Assembly (NCBI GenBank): GCA_013391385.1
Contig: JACBFI010000010.1
Location: 37,686-101,685, forward strand
Direction of reading: 5' to 3'
Source: Sediminibacterium sp. Gen4
GTDB lineage: Bacteria; Bacteroidota; Bacteroidia; Chitinophagales; Chitinophagaceae
DNA length: 64,000 bases
The notes beneath the pieces were generated by a model. The model was not told the origin of the DNA. It ran no database searches and saw nothing but the letters and a program-made list of their open reading frames with translations. The translations under genes were made by a program, and so were the position numbers. This document shows, piece by piece, positions 9,697 through 17,900 of this stretch (position 1 is its first letter; every line of letters begins with the position of its first letter).

Positions 9697-10347
9697 ATGC
9701 AGAAGGAGATAACAGGTTTTACGGGTGTGATCGCAGAATGGCAGGATATTTTTTCTACGAATAAAACGTTTCGTAGGAAAATCATCACTACTGTTATCAT
9801 TCTGGTCATCGTCGTTCTGTCACTCCCCTCGTTTTTTGCTTATATCGAAGAAAGAAAAGGTGCATACTTGCACGATCTCATTTTACAGCATATTCCTGCA
9901 GCAGATATGTCTTTATTGACTTTCCTGATTATTTGGTCGGTGAGCGGTTTGGTCATTGTACGATGTATCCAAAGACCATCTTTTGCCTTATTGATGTTGA
10001 TGTCATTTACCCTGCTTTGTTTGGCGAGAATGGTGAGTATTACAATGGTGCCGTTGGATCCTCCTGACGGACTCATTAAACTCAATGATCCGTTGACCAG
10101 TTTGGTGTACGGAGGAAAAGATAAATTCATTACAAAAGATCTTTTCTTCTCCGGTCATACTTCGAATATGTTCATCATGTATTTATGTCTTGAAAAAAGA
10201 TCCGATAAAATATTCGCTTTAATAGCGTCCCTGTTAGTAGCCATCTTGGTACTCATCCAGCATGTGCATTATACAGTGGATGTATTGTTTGCATTTATAT
10301 TCACCTACATTATTTACAGGATCGGAAAATTAACGGCTACACACTAA
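9697..10347 (+). CDS. PAP2_C-type membrane phosphatase/phosphotransferase (sphingomyelin-synthase-like)
   Basis: A membrane protein of about 216 residues from the chosen ATG at 9697; an in-frame ATG lies at 9673. It has five or six membrane segments. The C-terminal half carries FFSGHTSNMF and HVHYTVDVLFAF, matching the SGHT and HxxYTxDV signatures of the PAP2_C branch, which includes sphingomyelin synthases. The His and Asp are the expected catalytic residues. Bacteroidota make sphingolipids, so a role in lipid head-group exchange or dephosphorylation is plausible but inferred. TATATTTG at 9685-9692 is so close to the ATG at 9697 that the mRNA may have almost no leader. The gene ends overlapping the convergent gene by four bases. 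Confidence 0.78.
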   Translation: MQKEITGFTGVIAEWQDIFSTNKTFRRKIITTVIILVIVVLSLPSFFAYIEERKGAYLHDLILQHIPAADMSLLTFLIIWSVSGLVIVRCIQRPSFALLMLMSFTLLCLARMVSITMVPLDPPDGLIKLNDPLTSLVYGGKDKFITKDLFFSGHTSNMFIMYLCLEKRSDKIFALIASLLVAILVLIQHVHYTVDVLFAFIFTYIIYRIGKLTATH

Positions 10348-11438
10348 AAAGCTTCTCCCAACTGGAAATAAAGACCACGGTTCATGCCTTTTCCCAAACC
10401 GTAATCGATTCGAAGATTTAATTTTTCAGATTTATTGAGTGCATACCTGATACCACCCCCTACTGAATATTTAAGGTTACGAAGATTAAGTCCGTCGATT
10501 CGATGTGCCACATTTCCAAAACCGGCGAAAGCAACCAATCCAAAACGTTTATAAATCTCTTTACGGTATTCACCTTGAACGGCATATTGTTGATTATCCC
10601 GAAATCGTCCATGGTAATAACCGCGCATAATATTATCACCCCCAAATGCCGCCTGGCTCCTCAATGGAACCTGAGAGCCAATGTTTCCAAAAAACCAAGC
10701 CTGCGCAGCAAATACTGCATGTTTACCCGCAGGAATGTATTTTCTGAGATCAGCGACCAGATTTGTAAAACTGTATTGTGATGCAGTAACCGAACTAAAA
10801 TGATTAAAATACAATTGAGCAAATAAACCCTTCTCCGGCCAGAAAGCATGATTTCTGGAATCATAGGTCAAACTAAGTCCCAAACCTGAAACATGATAGT
10901 TGGTACGTCCGTACACATTTTGCTGATCAAATAAACCACCGGCTTGATAGTGGATATCCCACACACGCTGGTACTCATATAATAATCCGCCAAAAAGATG
11001 CGGTGCTATTTTTTTCATGAAATGGAGGTAGAGATATGCTTGCTTAAACTCATAATCTTCCTCATCAATATCTTTACTATTCTTTCCCATCCCCCAGAAT
11101 TTATCCGGGAATGAGCTAAAGGAGATTTGCTCATTTAAAATCCAATTTTCATTTCGCAGGTATTGGGTTCCTTTCACGGAAGCCACCAATTGCTTTCGAA
11201 GTGAATAAATGGCCCCCAATTGAATGCTAGAGGTACGGGAAAGGCTATCGTCTTTATAGGGGCGAAAGGTATAGGAAGCTGCTCCACCGGCTGCCCAACT
11301 GGTTTCTATGGAGCGGGTCATAGCCGGAAATGCTACAAACTTGTTCTTTTTTGCTTTACTACTATCCTGAGCATTTAATGTGGAAAAACAAGCGAGAACC
11401 ATTAAAATAATGGATAAGAACCTGATAATTCGTGTCAT
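10344..11438 (-). CDS. BamA/D15-like outer-membrane beta-barrel protein
   Basis: A 364-residue outer-membrane protein. Residues 1-23 form a signal peptide ending LNAQ. The rest alternates short amphipathic strands, and the surface-antigen (D15) hallmarks are GGDNIMRGYYHGRFRDNQQ, followed by a Glu/Arg strand, and GGGIRYALNKSEKLNLRIDY near the end. The last residue is Phe, as usual for outer-membrane barrels. POTRA domains seem absent, so it is a barrel-only relative of BamA/TamA. It may work as a translocator or lipase-type barrel; partner and cargo are unknown. It converges on the PAP2_C gene. Confidence 0.75.
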   Translation of the reverse strand: MTRIIRFLSIILMVLACFSTLNAQDSSKAKKNKFVAFPAMTRSIETSWAAGGAASYTFRPYKDDSLSRTSSIQLGAIYSLRKQLVASVKGTQYLRNENWILNEQISFSSFPDKFWGMGKNSKDIDEEDYEFKQAYLYLHFMKKIAPHLFGGLLYEYQRVWDIHYQAGGLFDQQNVYGRTNYHVSGLGLSLTYDSRNHAFWPEKGLFAQLYFNHFSSVTASQYSFTNLVADLRKYIPAGKHAVFAAQAWFFGNIGSQVPLRSQAAFGGDNIMRGYYHGRFRDNQQYAVQGEYRKEIYKRFGLVAFAGFGNVAHRIDGLNLRNLKYSVGGGIRYALNKSEKLNLRIDYGLGKGMNRGLYFQLGEAF

Positions 11439-11527
11439 ATAAATGCAAAATAAGCCGTTGAACCTTTATATATCAAAAAACTACACCTAAATTGCTTATT
11501 TTTGCTTGTTTCAAAAGTGTAATGATT

Positions 11528-11541
11528 TTACAATATTGTAA
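11528..11541. promoter_or_regulatory. 14-bp perfect palindrome before the PhyH gene (possible operator)
   Basis: TTACAATATTGTAA is a perfect palindrome centred 53 bp before the PhyH start. A -7-like TATTTTTG lies just upstream at 11497-11504, so a bound regulator would sit on the early transcript. AT-rich palindromes can arise by chance. Confidence 0.35.
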
Positions 11542-11587
11542 TAAATAATTAACATTACAGACACATATAAAACTGAACCGGATCAGA

Positions 11588-12400
11588 ATGAAAAAATGGG
11601 AAAGTCATTTTAAGCTTGGCGATACGGTAACCCCCGAGCAACTGGATTTTTTTGATGAGCATGGCGTAATCGTGTTCCGTAATTTTCTGGACAAGGAAAA
11701 GGTAACCACTTATATCAGCGAATTACAGCGACTGGAGAAACAGTGGTTGGATGAGAAAAAGGATAAGATCAATGGTATACCGCTCAAGTTCGGAAAAGAC
11801 GAACATGGCAATTTGACCATTCAGCGTCTCTGCTTTAGCTCATTATTTAGTGACCCACTCCATGCATTACTCAGTGACGATCGCTTAAAAGCACTAACGG
11901 CTTTTTTACATCCCTATGAGGGACGTATTGCTGAGAATGAGAAAGACGGACTGGTGATCAACAATTATATCAATACCCCTAACAGCACTTTTACCCAAAT
12001 GGGATGGCATACGGATAGTCCACGTGACCTGTTCATGGGACAAAAGATCATGCCGATGTTGAATGTGGGTATTCACTTAGACACTTGCTTGTTTGAAAAT
12101 GGAGGCTTACGTGTGTTACCCGGTACGCACAAACAAGGCATGTTTAAACTGCTTTTTGGAAAGAAATATTTTATTGACAACAACGATGATTCTCGTGAAG
12201 TTGGCTTTGATATTTTCTCTGGTGATCTTTCTGTACACGATGGGCGTTTATGGCATCGTGTAAAGCAATCTCCCAAGTTTGGGGAAGAAAGTCGCAGAAG
12301 AGTGATGTATGTACCGATTGTAACAGGTAAGTACAAACCTAAAGATGCAAACAGTAAAACACCTTTCTATCATCGTTTTACAGGGAAGGTACATCACTAA
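11588..12400 (+). CDS. Phytanoyl-CoA dioxygenase (PhyH) family protein
   Basis: A 270-residue non-haem Fe(II)/2-oxoglutarate oxygenase. The facial triad is visible as the HxD pair in GWHTDSPRD near residues 140-142 and the distal His in SVHDGRLWHRV near residue 220. A downstream Arg (SRRRVMYVPI) would bind 2-oxoglutarate. Family members hydroxylate CoA thioesters, halogenate or modify small molecules, and nothing here fixes the substrate. It is a single-gene unit closed by a strong terminator, followed by an SDR gene in the same direction that might act in the same pathway. Confidence 0.83.
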   Translation: MKKWESHFKLGDTVTPEQLDFFDEHGVIVFRNFLDKEKVTTYISELQRLEKQWLDEKKDKINGIPLKFGKDEHGNLTIQRLCFSSLFSDPLHALLSDDRLKALTAFLHPYEGRIAENEKDGLVINNYINTPNSTFTQMGWHTDSPRDLFMGQKIMPMLNVGIHLDTCLFENGGLRVLPGTHKQGMFKLLFGKKYFIDNNDDSREVGFDIFSGDLSVHDGRLWHRVKQSPKFGEESRRRVMYVPIVTGKYKPKDANSKTPFYHRFTGKVHH

Positions 12401-12421
12401 TTGATTAGAACATATATCTTT

Positions 12422-12449
12422 AAAAGGTCAACTCGGGTTGACCTTTTTT
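12422..12449 (+). terminator. Rho-independent terminator between the PhyH and SDR genes
   Basis: The 11-bp arms at 12422-12432 and 12437-12447 (AAAAGGTCAAC with GTTGACCTTTT) enclose the tetraloop TCGG, and T residues continue to 12449. It ends only 17 bp before the SDR start. Confidence 0.88.
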
Positions 12450-12465
12450 ATTCAATTCAGGGAAC

Positions 12466-13245
12466 ATGAAACATGCATTGATCACAGGTGCCAGTAAGGG
12501 AATTGGCAGAGCCATTGCACAGGAATTAGCTGCACGCGGCGTTCATGTAGTATTGGTGGCCAGAGACCGTTTTTTATTGGAAGAATTGGCAGTTGAGTTA
12601 AAAGCGACTCACAAAATTGACGCCCGCTATTTTGCAGTAGATCTCGCCAGTGCAGATGCCATAGCACAAGTCTATCATTGGATTTCAGAACAGCAAATAC
12701 AAATTCATATCCTCGTAAATAATGCTGGATATGGATTGAGTGGTCCTTTTGAATCCTATACAGCAGCGGAACATGAGGAAATGATGCGGGTCAACATGAA
12801 CGTGCCGGTTGCCTTAACATCAGCTTTTTTACCTCATTTAAAAAGAAATCATCCTTCCTATGTACTCAATATTGTGAGTTCGGCAGCATACCAGTCGGTA
12901 CCCGGACTCAGCACCTATGCAGCCAGTAAGGCATTTATGCTGAGTTTTAGTCGCGGATTACGTTATGAATTGAGGAAACAAGGCATTTCGGTAACAGCGG
13001 TGAGTCCGGGTTCCACCGATACAGGTTTTGCAACAAGAGCTAAGGTTGGACAAAAAGGGTTAAAAGCGGCAGAAAAAGTGAATATGACTCCGGAAGCAGT
13101 TGCGAAGATTGCGGTGAAAGCGATGTATGGTAAAAAAGCAGAAGTGATCACCGGTTTTATCAATCAATTGGGTGCTTTTCTGGTATGGCTTTTGCCAAAA
13201 AAATTGGCAGAAAAAACGGCTGCGGGGATTTATGAATTGGATTGA
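12466..13245 (+). CDS. Classical short-chain dehydrogenase/reductase
   Basis: A 259-residue NAD(P)-dependent oxidoreductase. GASKGIGRAIAQEL is the TGxxxGxG cofactor loop, NNAGYG follows strand 4, and the catalytic Ser and Tyr-xxx-Lys are in NIVSSAAYQ and YAASKAFML. AVSPGSTDTGF is the conserved Pro-Gly segment. The C-terminal hydrophobic stretch INQLGAFLVWLLPKK could touch the membrane, as in DltE/YqjQ-like or 3-ketosphinganine-reductase-like SDRs; the exact substrate is unknown. Confidence 0.85.
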   Translation: MKHALITGASKGIGRAIAQELAARGVHVVLVARDRFLLEELAVELKATHKIDARYFAVDLASADAIAQVYHWISEQQIQIHILVNNAGYGLSGPFESYTAAEHEEMMRVNMNVPVALTSAFLPHLKRNHPSYVLNIVSSAAYQSVPGLSTYAASKAFMLSFSRGLRYELRKQGISVTAVSPGSTDTGFATRAKVGQKGLKAAEKVNMTPEAVAKIAVKAMYGKKAEVITGFINQLGAFLVWLLPKKLAEKTAAGIYELD

Positions 13246-13271
13246 TTTTTAGAAAAAAGGTCAATCCCTTT

Positions 13272-13301
13272 TTGAAAATATTCTCACAATTCTTATATTT
13301 G
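13272..13301 (+). promoter_or_regulatory. Promoter of the tRNA-Arg(ACG) locus
   Basis: TTG (13272-13274), a 19-bp spacer and TATATTTG (13294-13301) match the Bacteroidota consensus TTG-N19-TAnnTTTG. Transcription should start near 13308, so the two relic units at 13334-13446 would be part of the tRNA precursor. Confidence 0.75.
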
Positions 13302-13333
13302 CAGCCCGTTAAGGGAATCTCCTTTAAAGGAAT

Positions 13334-13446
13334 GGCTTTGAGCTCAATCCGCCTCAGGCGGAAGCATCAGACGCCGAATGTTTTGAATAGGCTTCACAGC
13401 TCAATCCGCCTTAGGCGGAAGCATCAGACGCCGAATGTTTTGAATA
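13334..13446 (+). repeat. Two tandem tRNA-like 5' relic units with palindromic D-loop replacement
   Basis: Unit 1 is 13334-13389 (56 bp) and unit 2 is 13390-13446 (57 bp). Each begins GGCT like the tRNA that follows, contains the D-arm pieces AGCTCAA and GCATC, and ends GTTTTGAATA. Where the tRNA has the D-loop bases CTGAATAGA, the units have the palindrome TCCGCCTCAGGCGGA (13348-13362) or TCCGCCTTAGGCGGA (13405-13419). The units therefore read as 5' halves of tRNA-Arg with the loop swapped for a hairpin. They lie between the promoter and the mature tRNA. The relation to the tRNA is seen by alignment; function is unknown. Confidence 0.8.
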
Positions 13447-13520
13447 GGCTGCGTAGCTCAACTGAATAGAGCATCTGACTACGGATCAGAAGGTTTTAGG
13501 TTTGAATCCTAACGCGGTCA
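13447..13520 (+). tRNA. tRNA-Arg (anticodon ACG)
   Basis: A 74-nt cloverleaf: acceptor GGCTGCG with CGCGGTC, D-arm in TAGCTCAACTGAATAGAGC, anticodon stem TCTGA/TCAGA around the loop CTACGGA (ACG), T-arm TTAGG/CCTAA, discriminator A. CCA is not encoded. The acceptor contains two wobble pairs (G2.U and U4.G). The 3' strand would match GACCGCG perfectly, so the 5' strand appears to have been changed by the upstream GGCT-starting repeat. All other parts are canonical, so it is probably functional. Confidence 0.92.
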
Positions 13521-13530
13521 CAGAAAGAAA

Positions 13531-13561
13531 GGGTTAACTAGAAATAGTTAACTCTTTTTTT
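13531..13561 (+). terminator. Terminator after tRNA-Arg(ACG)
   Basis: The arms GGGTTAACTA (13531-13540) and TAGTTAACTC (13545-13554) pair over 10 bp with one G.U. The loop is GAAA and a T-run follows to 13561. Confidence 0.85.
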
Positions 13562-13585
13562 ATGCCCCCTACTAAAACAAAAGCC

Positions 13586-13834
13586 ATGTATTACACTTAC
13601 GTCTTACAATCACAACAGAAGAATATCTTGTACAAAGGGTCTACTTCGAATCTTGAGTTAAGAATTATTCAACATAATGATGGACTCGTGGCATTTACTA
13701 AAAAATATAGACCATGGGTTCTCGTTTACCATGAAACATTTTCAACCAGAAGTGAGGCTATGGCTAGAGAGAAATTTTTTAAATCTGGTAAGGGACGTGA
13801 ATGGTTAAAACAAATCATCGATAAATCTGTATAG
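13586..13834 (+). CDS. Small GIY-YIG nuclease domain protein
   Basis: An 82-residue protein from the ATG at 13586; an earlier in-frame ATG at 13562 lies right on the tRNA terminator. MYYTYVLQSQ followed by LYKGSTSNLELR is the GIY-YIG core (here YYTYVL/LYKGST), then the conserved Arg, and HETFSTRSEAMAREKFFKSGKGREWL with the catalytic Glu region. This is the stand-alone YhbQ/UPF0213-like form, a single-domain DNA endonuclease of unknown biological role. It sits between a functional tRNA and a tRNA relic, and its stop codon TAG is formed by the relic sequence at 13832-13834. That suggests it arrived or duplicated together with the tRNA-like sequence. Confidence 0.85.
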   Translation: MYYTYVLQSQQKNILYKGSTSNLELRIIQHNDGLVAFTKKYRPWVLVYHETFSTRSEAMAREKFFKSGKGREWLKQIIDKSV

Positions 13835-13848
13835 CTCAATCCGCCTCA

Positions 13849-14747
13849 GAAGCTGTTTAAATTTTAAGTGTATAGATGGTTGAGCATCTGCCTTATAGCA
13901 GATAATTCTATAATAGTTTCAGCAGTTTGCGGCTGTCTTTCATACAATTTTGCATTTCGCCTGTTAGTTTCAAACCAAGCAAATGTTCTTTCTACTACCC
14001 ATCTTCTGGGAGAGACTTTGCCTTCTTTAAGATCAGAGCGTTTGACGATTTCTAACTCATACCCATTAATTGGAGTATTACTAAGCTGGTTTTTCCCAGG
14101 CAATTGATAACCTCCGTCCACAAATATTTTTTTTACATTCTTCCAATTCCTACTCAAACACGCTGAGAGAAGCCTGCCGCCATGCCTATCGGCTATTGCT
14201 GCCGAGTGTACTTTTACACACAGAAGCATACCTGTAGTATCTACAATAATATGCCGTTTCATTCCTTTAATGCGTTTTCCTGAGTCATATCCCGTATCCA
14301 CCGAACTACTCACTAATGTACTCTTTACAGATTGGGCATCCATTATGCCAGCTGTAGGTTGACTCTTCTTGCCTGATCGTCTTCTGTATCTTTTCACTAA
14401 AGAGCATCTAATACGCTCAAATGTCCCGTCACTCTTCCATTTTGAAAAATAATAATAAACAATTTGCCAGTTGGGAAAGCTCGATGGGAGCATACGCCAC
14501 TGACAGCCTGTTTTTATTAAATAAAAAATTGCATTTATAATTTCTCGAAGACTATATCTACGTTTTCTGTAATCATTCAAAAAAGCTTTAATAACTTGCC
14601 ATTGGCTGTTGTTTAAGTTGGTAGGATAACCTGTCATTTTAATAAGATTTGGTCATCTTCTAAAACGACATTTCCTATTGACAACAACAGCTTTTTTTAT
14701 CCACTTTTACACACAGGTTACTACTAATTAGATTTTTAAACAGCTTC
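13849..14747. mobile_element. IS5-family insertion sequence (IS1031/IS427-like), 899 bp, intact
   Basis: The ends GAAGCTGTTTAAA (13849-13861) and TTTAAACAGCTTC (14735-14747) are perfect 13-bp inverted repeats. The target duplication is TCA at 13846-13848 and 14748-14750, a TNA-type triplet as reported for the IS1031 group. The insertion is exactly in the centre of the palindrome TCCGCCTCAGGCGGA, so the empty site can be rebuilt from other copies in this window. One intact transposase gene fills the element. Confidence 0.92.
13864..14637 (-). CDS. IS5-family transposase
   Basis: A 257-residue DDE transposase in one uninterrupted frame; many relatives need a frameshift. The N-terminal DUF4096-like part contains LNNSQWQVIKAFL and TGCQWRMLPSSFPNWQIVYY. 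The catalytic acids are Asp in IMDAQSV, Asp in FVDGGYQ and Glu in RRWVVERTFAWFE. It cuts and joins the element's inverted repeats. The start at 14637 leaves 110 bp to the right end; the stop is only 15 bp from the left end. Confidence 0.93.
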   Translation of the reverse strand: MTGYPTNLNNSQWQVIKAFLNDYRKRRYSLREIINAIFYLIKTGCQWRMLPSSFPNWQIVYYYFSKWKSDGTFERIRCSLVKRYRRRSGKKSQPTAGIMDAQSVKSTLVSSSVDTGYDSGKRIKGMKRHIIVDTTGMLLCVKVHSAAIADRHGGRLLSACLSRNWKNVKKIFVDGGYQLPGKNQLSNTPINGYELEIVKRSDLKEGKVSPRRWVVERTFAWFETNRRNAKLYERQPQTAETIIELSAIRQMLNHLYT

Positions 14748-14824
14748 TCAGGCGGAAGCATCCCGACTATGTCGGGAAGGTTTTAGGTTTTCCGCCGCGA
14801 CGGATAACGTGGTCACTTTAAAAG

Positions 14825-14852
14825 AAAAGATCAGCAAATGTTGGTCTTTTTT
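14825..14852 (+). terminator. Terminator-like hairpin after the tRNA relic
   Basis: AAAAGATCAGC (14825-14835) pairs with GTTGGTCTTTT (14840-14850) using G.U pairs; the loop is AAAT and more T follow. It occupies the same place relative to the relic as the terminator after the real tRNA. Confidence 0.6.
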
Positions 14853-14882
14853 AATGCCCTAAAAGCACTGGTATTACAAAGT

Positions 14883-14913
14883 AAAAAGGGTTCGTCATCA
14901 CTGACGAACCCTT
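14883..14913 (-). terminator. Terminator of the giant surface-protein operon
   Basis: The perfect 12-bp arms AAGGGTTCGTCA and TGACGAACCCTT (14886-14897 and 14902-14913) enclose the loop TCAC. Read leftward, five T follow at 14887-14883. It lies 29 bp past the stop of the giant gene. Confidence 0.9.
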
Positions 14914-14941
14914 AGTGTATCATTTGAGGGGTTACAAATGA

Positions 14942-17900
14942 CTATCGTTTGATCTTGAGTAGCTGTACCACTCTTCTTCTATTACCTTGAATGAACTCGG
15001 CAAAGTAAGTTCCTGATTGGTAGTTGTGACCTACTTCAACAGTTGCGTTTGAACCCAGTTTCACTCTGTTATCCACTACTCTTCCTAATACATCCACTAC
15101 TCGCATATTAACCGGAGCATCATATTTGCTTTCTAGTTTCAATGTAAAGTAGGTTGCACTTGGATTTGGCATCACAGTTACTTTCAGTTCTTCATCCCTA
15201 GCAGCTTTTGACTCACCTTCAACAACTGCCTTAGAAGTCAGGGCATTCGATACCGTTGTTGGTGCAGGCTCTGCACATGGCGTCATTGCACAGGTTCCAA
15301 GTCTGTCGCCGTCATGTTTGCCAATATGCGTAGCTACTGCATTCACACTGATCTCCAATGTCTGTGGATTGTTTGGATTACCCGGAGGCACATGACAGAT
15401 GTACACTTTAGCCGGACTACCCTTCAATCCTGTTCCAGGCACTCTGATATCTTTCACACAGATCGTAATACTGCAGGTTGAAGTACATCCAAAGTTATTG
15501 GTAACAGTAACTGTGAATGTATAGTTACCCGGTGCTGTTGGTGTGAATACTGGAGCTGCAGCAGTTGTACTACTCAACATTTGTGTTGCAGTACCACTCC
15601 ACTGGTAAGTATAACTACTACCTCCGGTTGCTGCCACATTCAATACCGTACTCTGCGCACCATAACCCAGATAGAGATTATTCGGATTACCACCGGTAAA
15701 CACATTGCTGGTTGGTGCCGAAGTAATAGAACAGCTTGGCAATTGTCCAACTACTGTTACAATAGCTGATCTAGTGTTCGTATTGCCATTCACATCCGTA
15801 ACAGTGAGTATTACAGTATTGCTACCGATATTATTACAGTTGAAATTAGCAGGTGAAACAGTCATGGTAGCAATTCCACAATTGTCAAATGAACCGTTAT
15901 TTACCTGAGCCGCTGTAACAGATGCAGCACCATTTACTAATGAAACCGTAACAGGTTGGGTAATCACAGTTGGAAGTATATTATCCTGTACAGTGACTAT
16001 TGCATTTGCAGAAGCACTATTTCCGTGTATATCTGTTACTGTTAACAATACGGTGTTCTCTCCTACATTACTACAGTTGAAATTCATTTTATCCAATACT
16101 ATACTTGCAATTGCACAGTTATCAGTTGATCCATTATTGATCTGCGACGTAGTAATCGAAGCCTGTCCGTTCGCACCCAACTGAACAACGATATTGTTTG
16201 TCTTCACCACCGGCAACTCGGTATCATTCACTACAACTGTTTGAGTAGTAGTTGCATCATTACCATGTATGTCTGTGACTTTCCAAGTAATTGTTGTTGT
16301 ACCTACTGGATATTCAGCGCTTAATGATGCATTATCACTACGTACACCCACAACAGAAGCAATATCACAATTATCTGCAGTGATTGGTTGTGCGATTGTA
16401 ACACTTGCACCACACTTACCCGCATCATTGTTAACGTTTACGTTTGTTACACTGATGGTTGGTTTTTCATTGTCTACGATTACTACAGTTTGTGTTGCAG
16501 TAGCCTTATTTCCATGAATATCTGTTACAGTCCATATTACCGTAGTAGTACCTACCGGGAATATACCTGTGGTTGGTGCATCATTTGTAACAGATGCTAC
16601 ACCACAATTATCACCTGTTGCAGGTGCACCCAATGTTACAGTTCCTGTACATAGTCCGACTGTATTATTACCCTGAACATCTGCCGGTGCTGTAATGGTT
16701 GGGTTTTGATTATCTACTACTGTTACGGTAAATGAACAGCTTGAAGATCCTACTGCATTGGTAGCAGTAGCTACAACAGTTGTTGTTCCTACAGGGAAGC
16801 TTGCACCAGATACTACTGGATTTCCATTGATAGTATAAGTTATAGTAGATGCCGGAATACCTACTGTTTCTGTTGCAGCGAAATTTACGTTGGCTGCACA
16901 TGTACCAGCAGCTGCGTTCACGGTAATATTAGCCGGACAACTAATTACAGGTGCCACTCCTACTACCGTTACTGTAAATGAACACTGTGTTGATAATCCT
17001 GCCGCATCGGTAACACGATAAGTTACTGTTGTAGTACCGATTGGGAAAGTGGATCCACTGGCCAGACCTGCAGTTCTTTCGGTTGTTGCACCACCACAAT
17101 TATCTGTACCTACAGGTGTCGTATAATTCACCACTGCGCCGGCGGCACTAGTAGCAGTGACATTGATATTTGCAGGACAACTGATCACCGGTGGTTGTAC
17201 ATCACGTACTGTGACTGTAAAGCTGCAAGTACTTTCATTGCCTGATTCATCTCGAGCAATAAACGTATTGGTGGTAACACCCACAGGGAATACAGAACCC
17301 GATGGTAAGCCCGCAGTTTGGGTAATCGTAATTTTTGGTGTAGACATGCTTGTTCCATCTACCCATTTCCATCCTCCATAGTTCTGCGAAGCATTGCCTG
17401 GTTCAATATATTTCGAATCACTAAGATCCTGATATCCCCCTACCCATGCAATACCAGAAGGGGCAACAAAACTGTTTTCAGCCTGTGTATTAATCGAAAC
17501 CAGATCGCCGCCAATGGATTGTGCAGATACACGGGCATTGATCCAAGTAGCTGTACTGGTAGATACATAGTAAGTATGTCCACCAAACTCTCCAATTCTT
17601 GTATAGCCAGGGAAGCTTGTAGTAATGATCGTATTAAATTCTACGATCCATTTATTAAGCGTTGTGTTCTGCAAATCATCCCAGGTACCATCGGTATATA
17701 ACTGCAGGTAATCCTGCAAAGCACCCTGGAATTGATTGGGCTCACCACCACGGAAAGAGGTAAAGGGTATAATACCGCAGTTATCCGTAGCATTAGGAGA
17801 TGTAAAGGTAACCACAGCACCACAGGTGTTGGTTGTCGCATTTACAACAATCGGAGCAGGACAAGTAACTATTGGTCCTGTTACATCTTTCTTCTCAATA

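Larger units (their letters stand above)
13828..14815 (+). pseudogene. tRNA-Arg(ACG) relic with palindromes in all three loops, split by an IS
   Basis: Removing the IS (13849-14747) and one copy of TCA gives a continuous sequence that aligns with the tRNA at 13447-13520: TAGCTCAA, GCATC, GACTA, AAGGTTTTAGGTTT, TAACG and GGTCAC are all kept in order. The D-loop is replaced by TCCGCCTCAGGCGGA, the anticodon arm by CCCGACTATGTCGGG (14762-14776) and the T-loop side by TCCGCCGCGACGGA (14791-14804). A terminator-like hairpin follows, as it does after the real tRNA. It cannot act as a normal tRNA. Confidence 0.75.

Noticed and set aside
13334-13446. CRISPR-like repeat array
   Set aside because: Only two units, directly tandem, no spacers and clear tRNA similarity.
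13242-13469. Open frame across the tRNA upstream repeats
   Set aside because: It is built from the repeats and the tRNA D-arm, with no protein-like composition.
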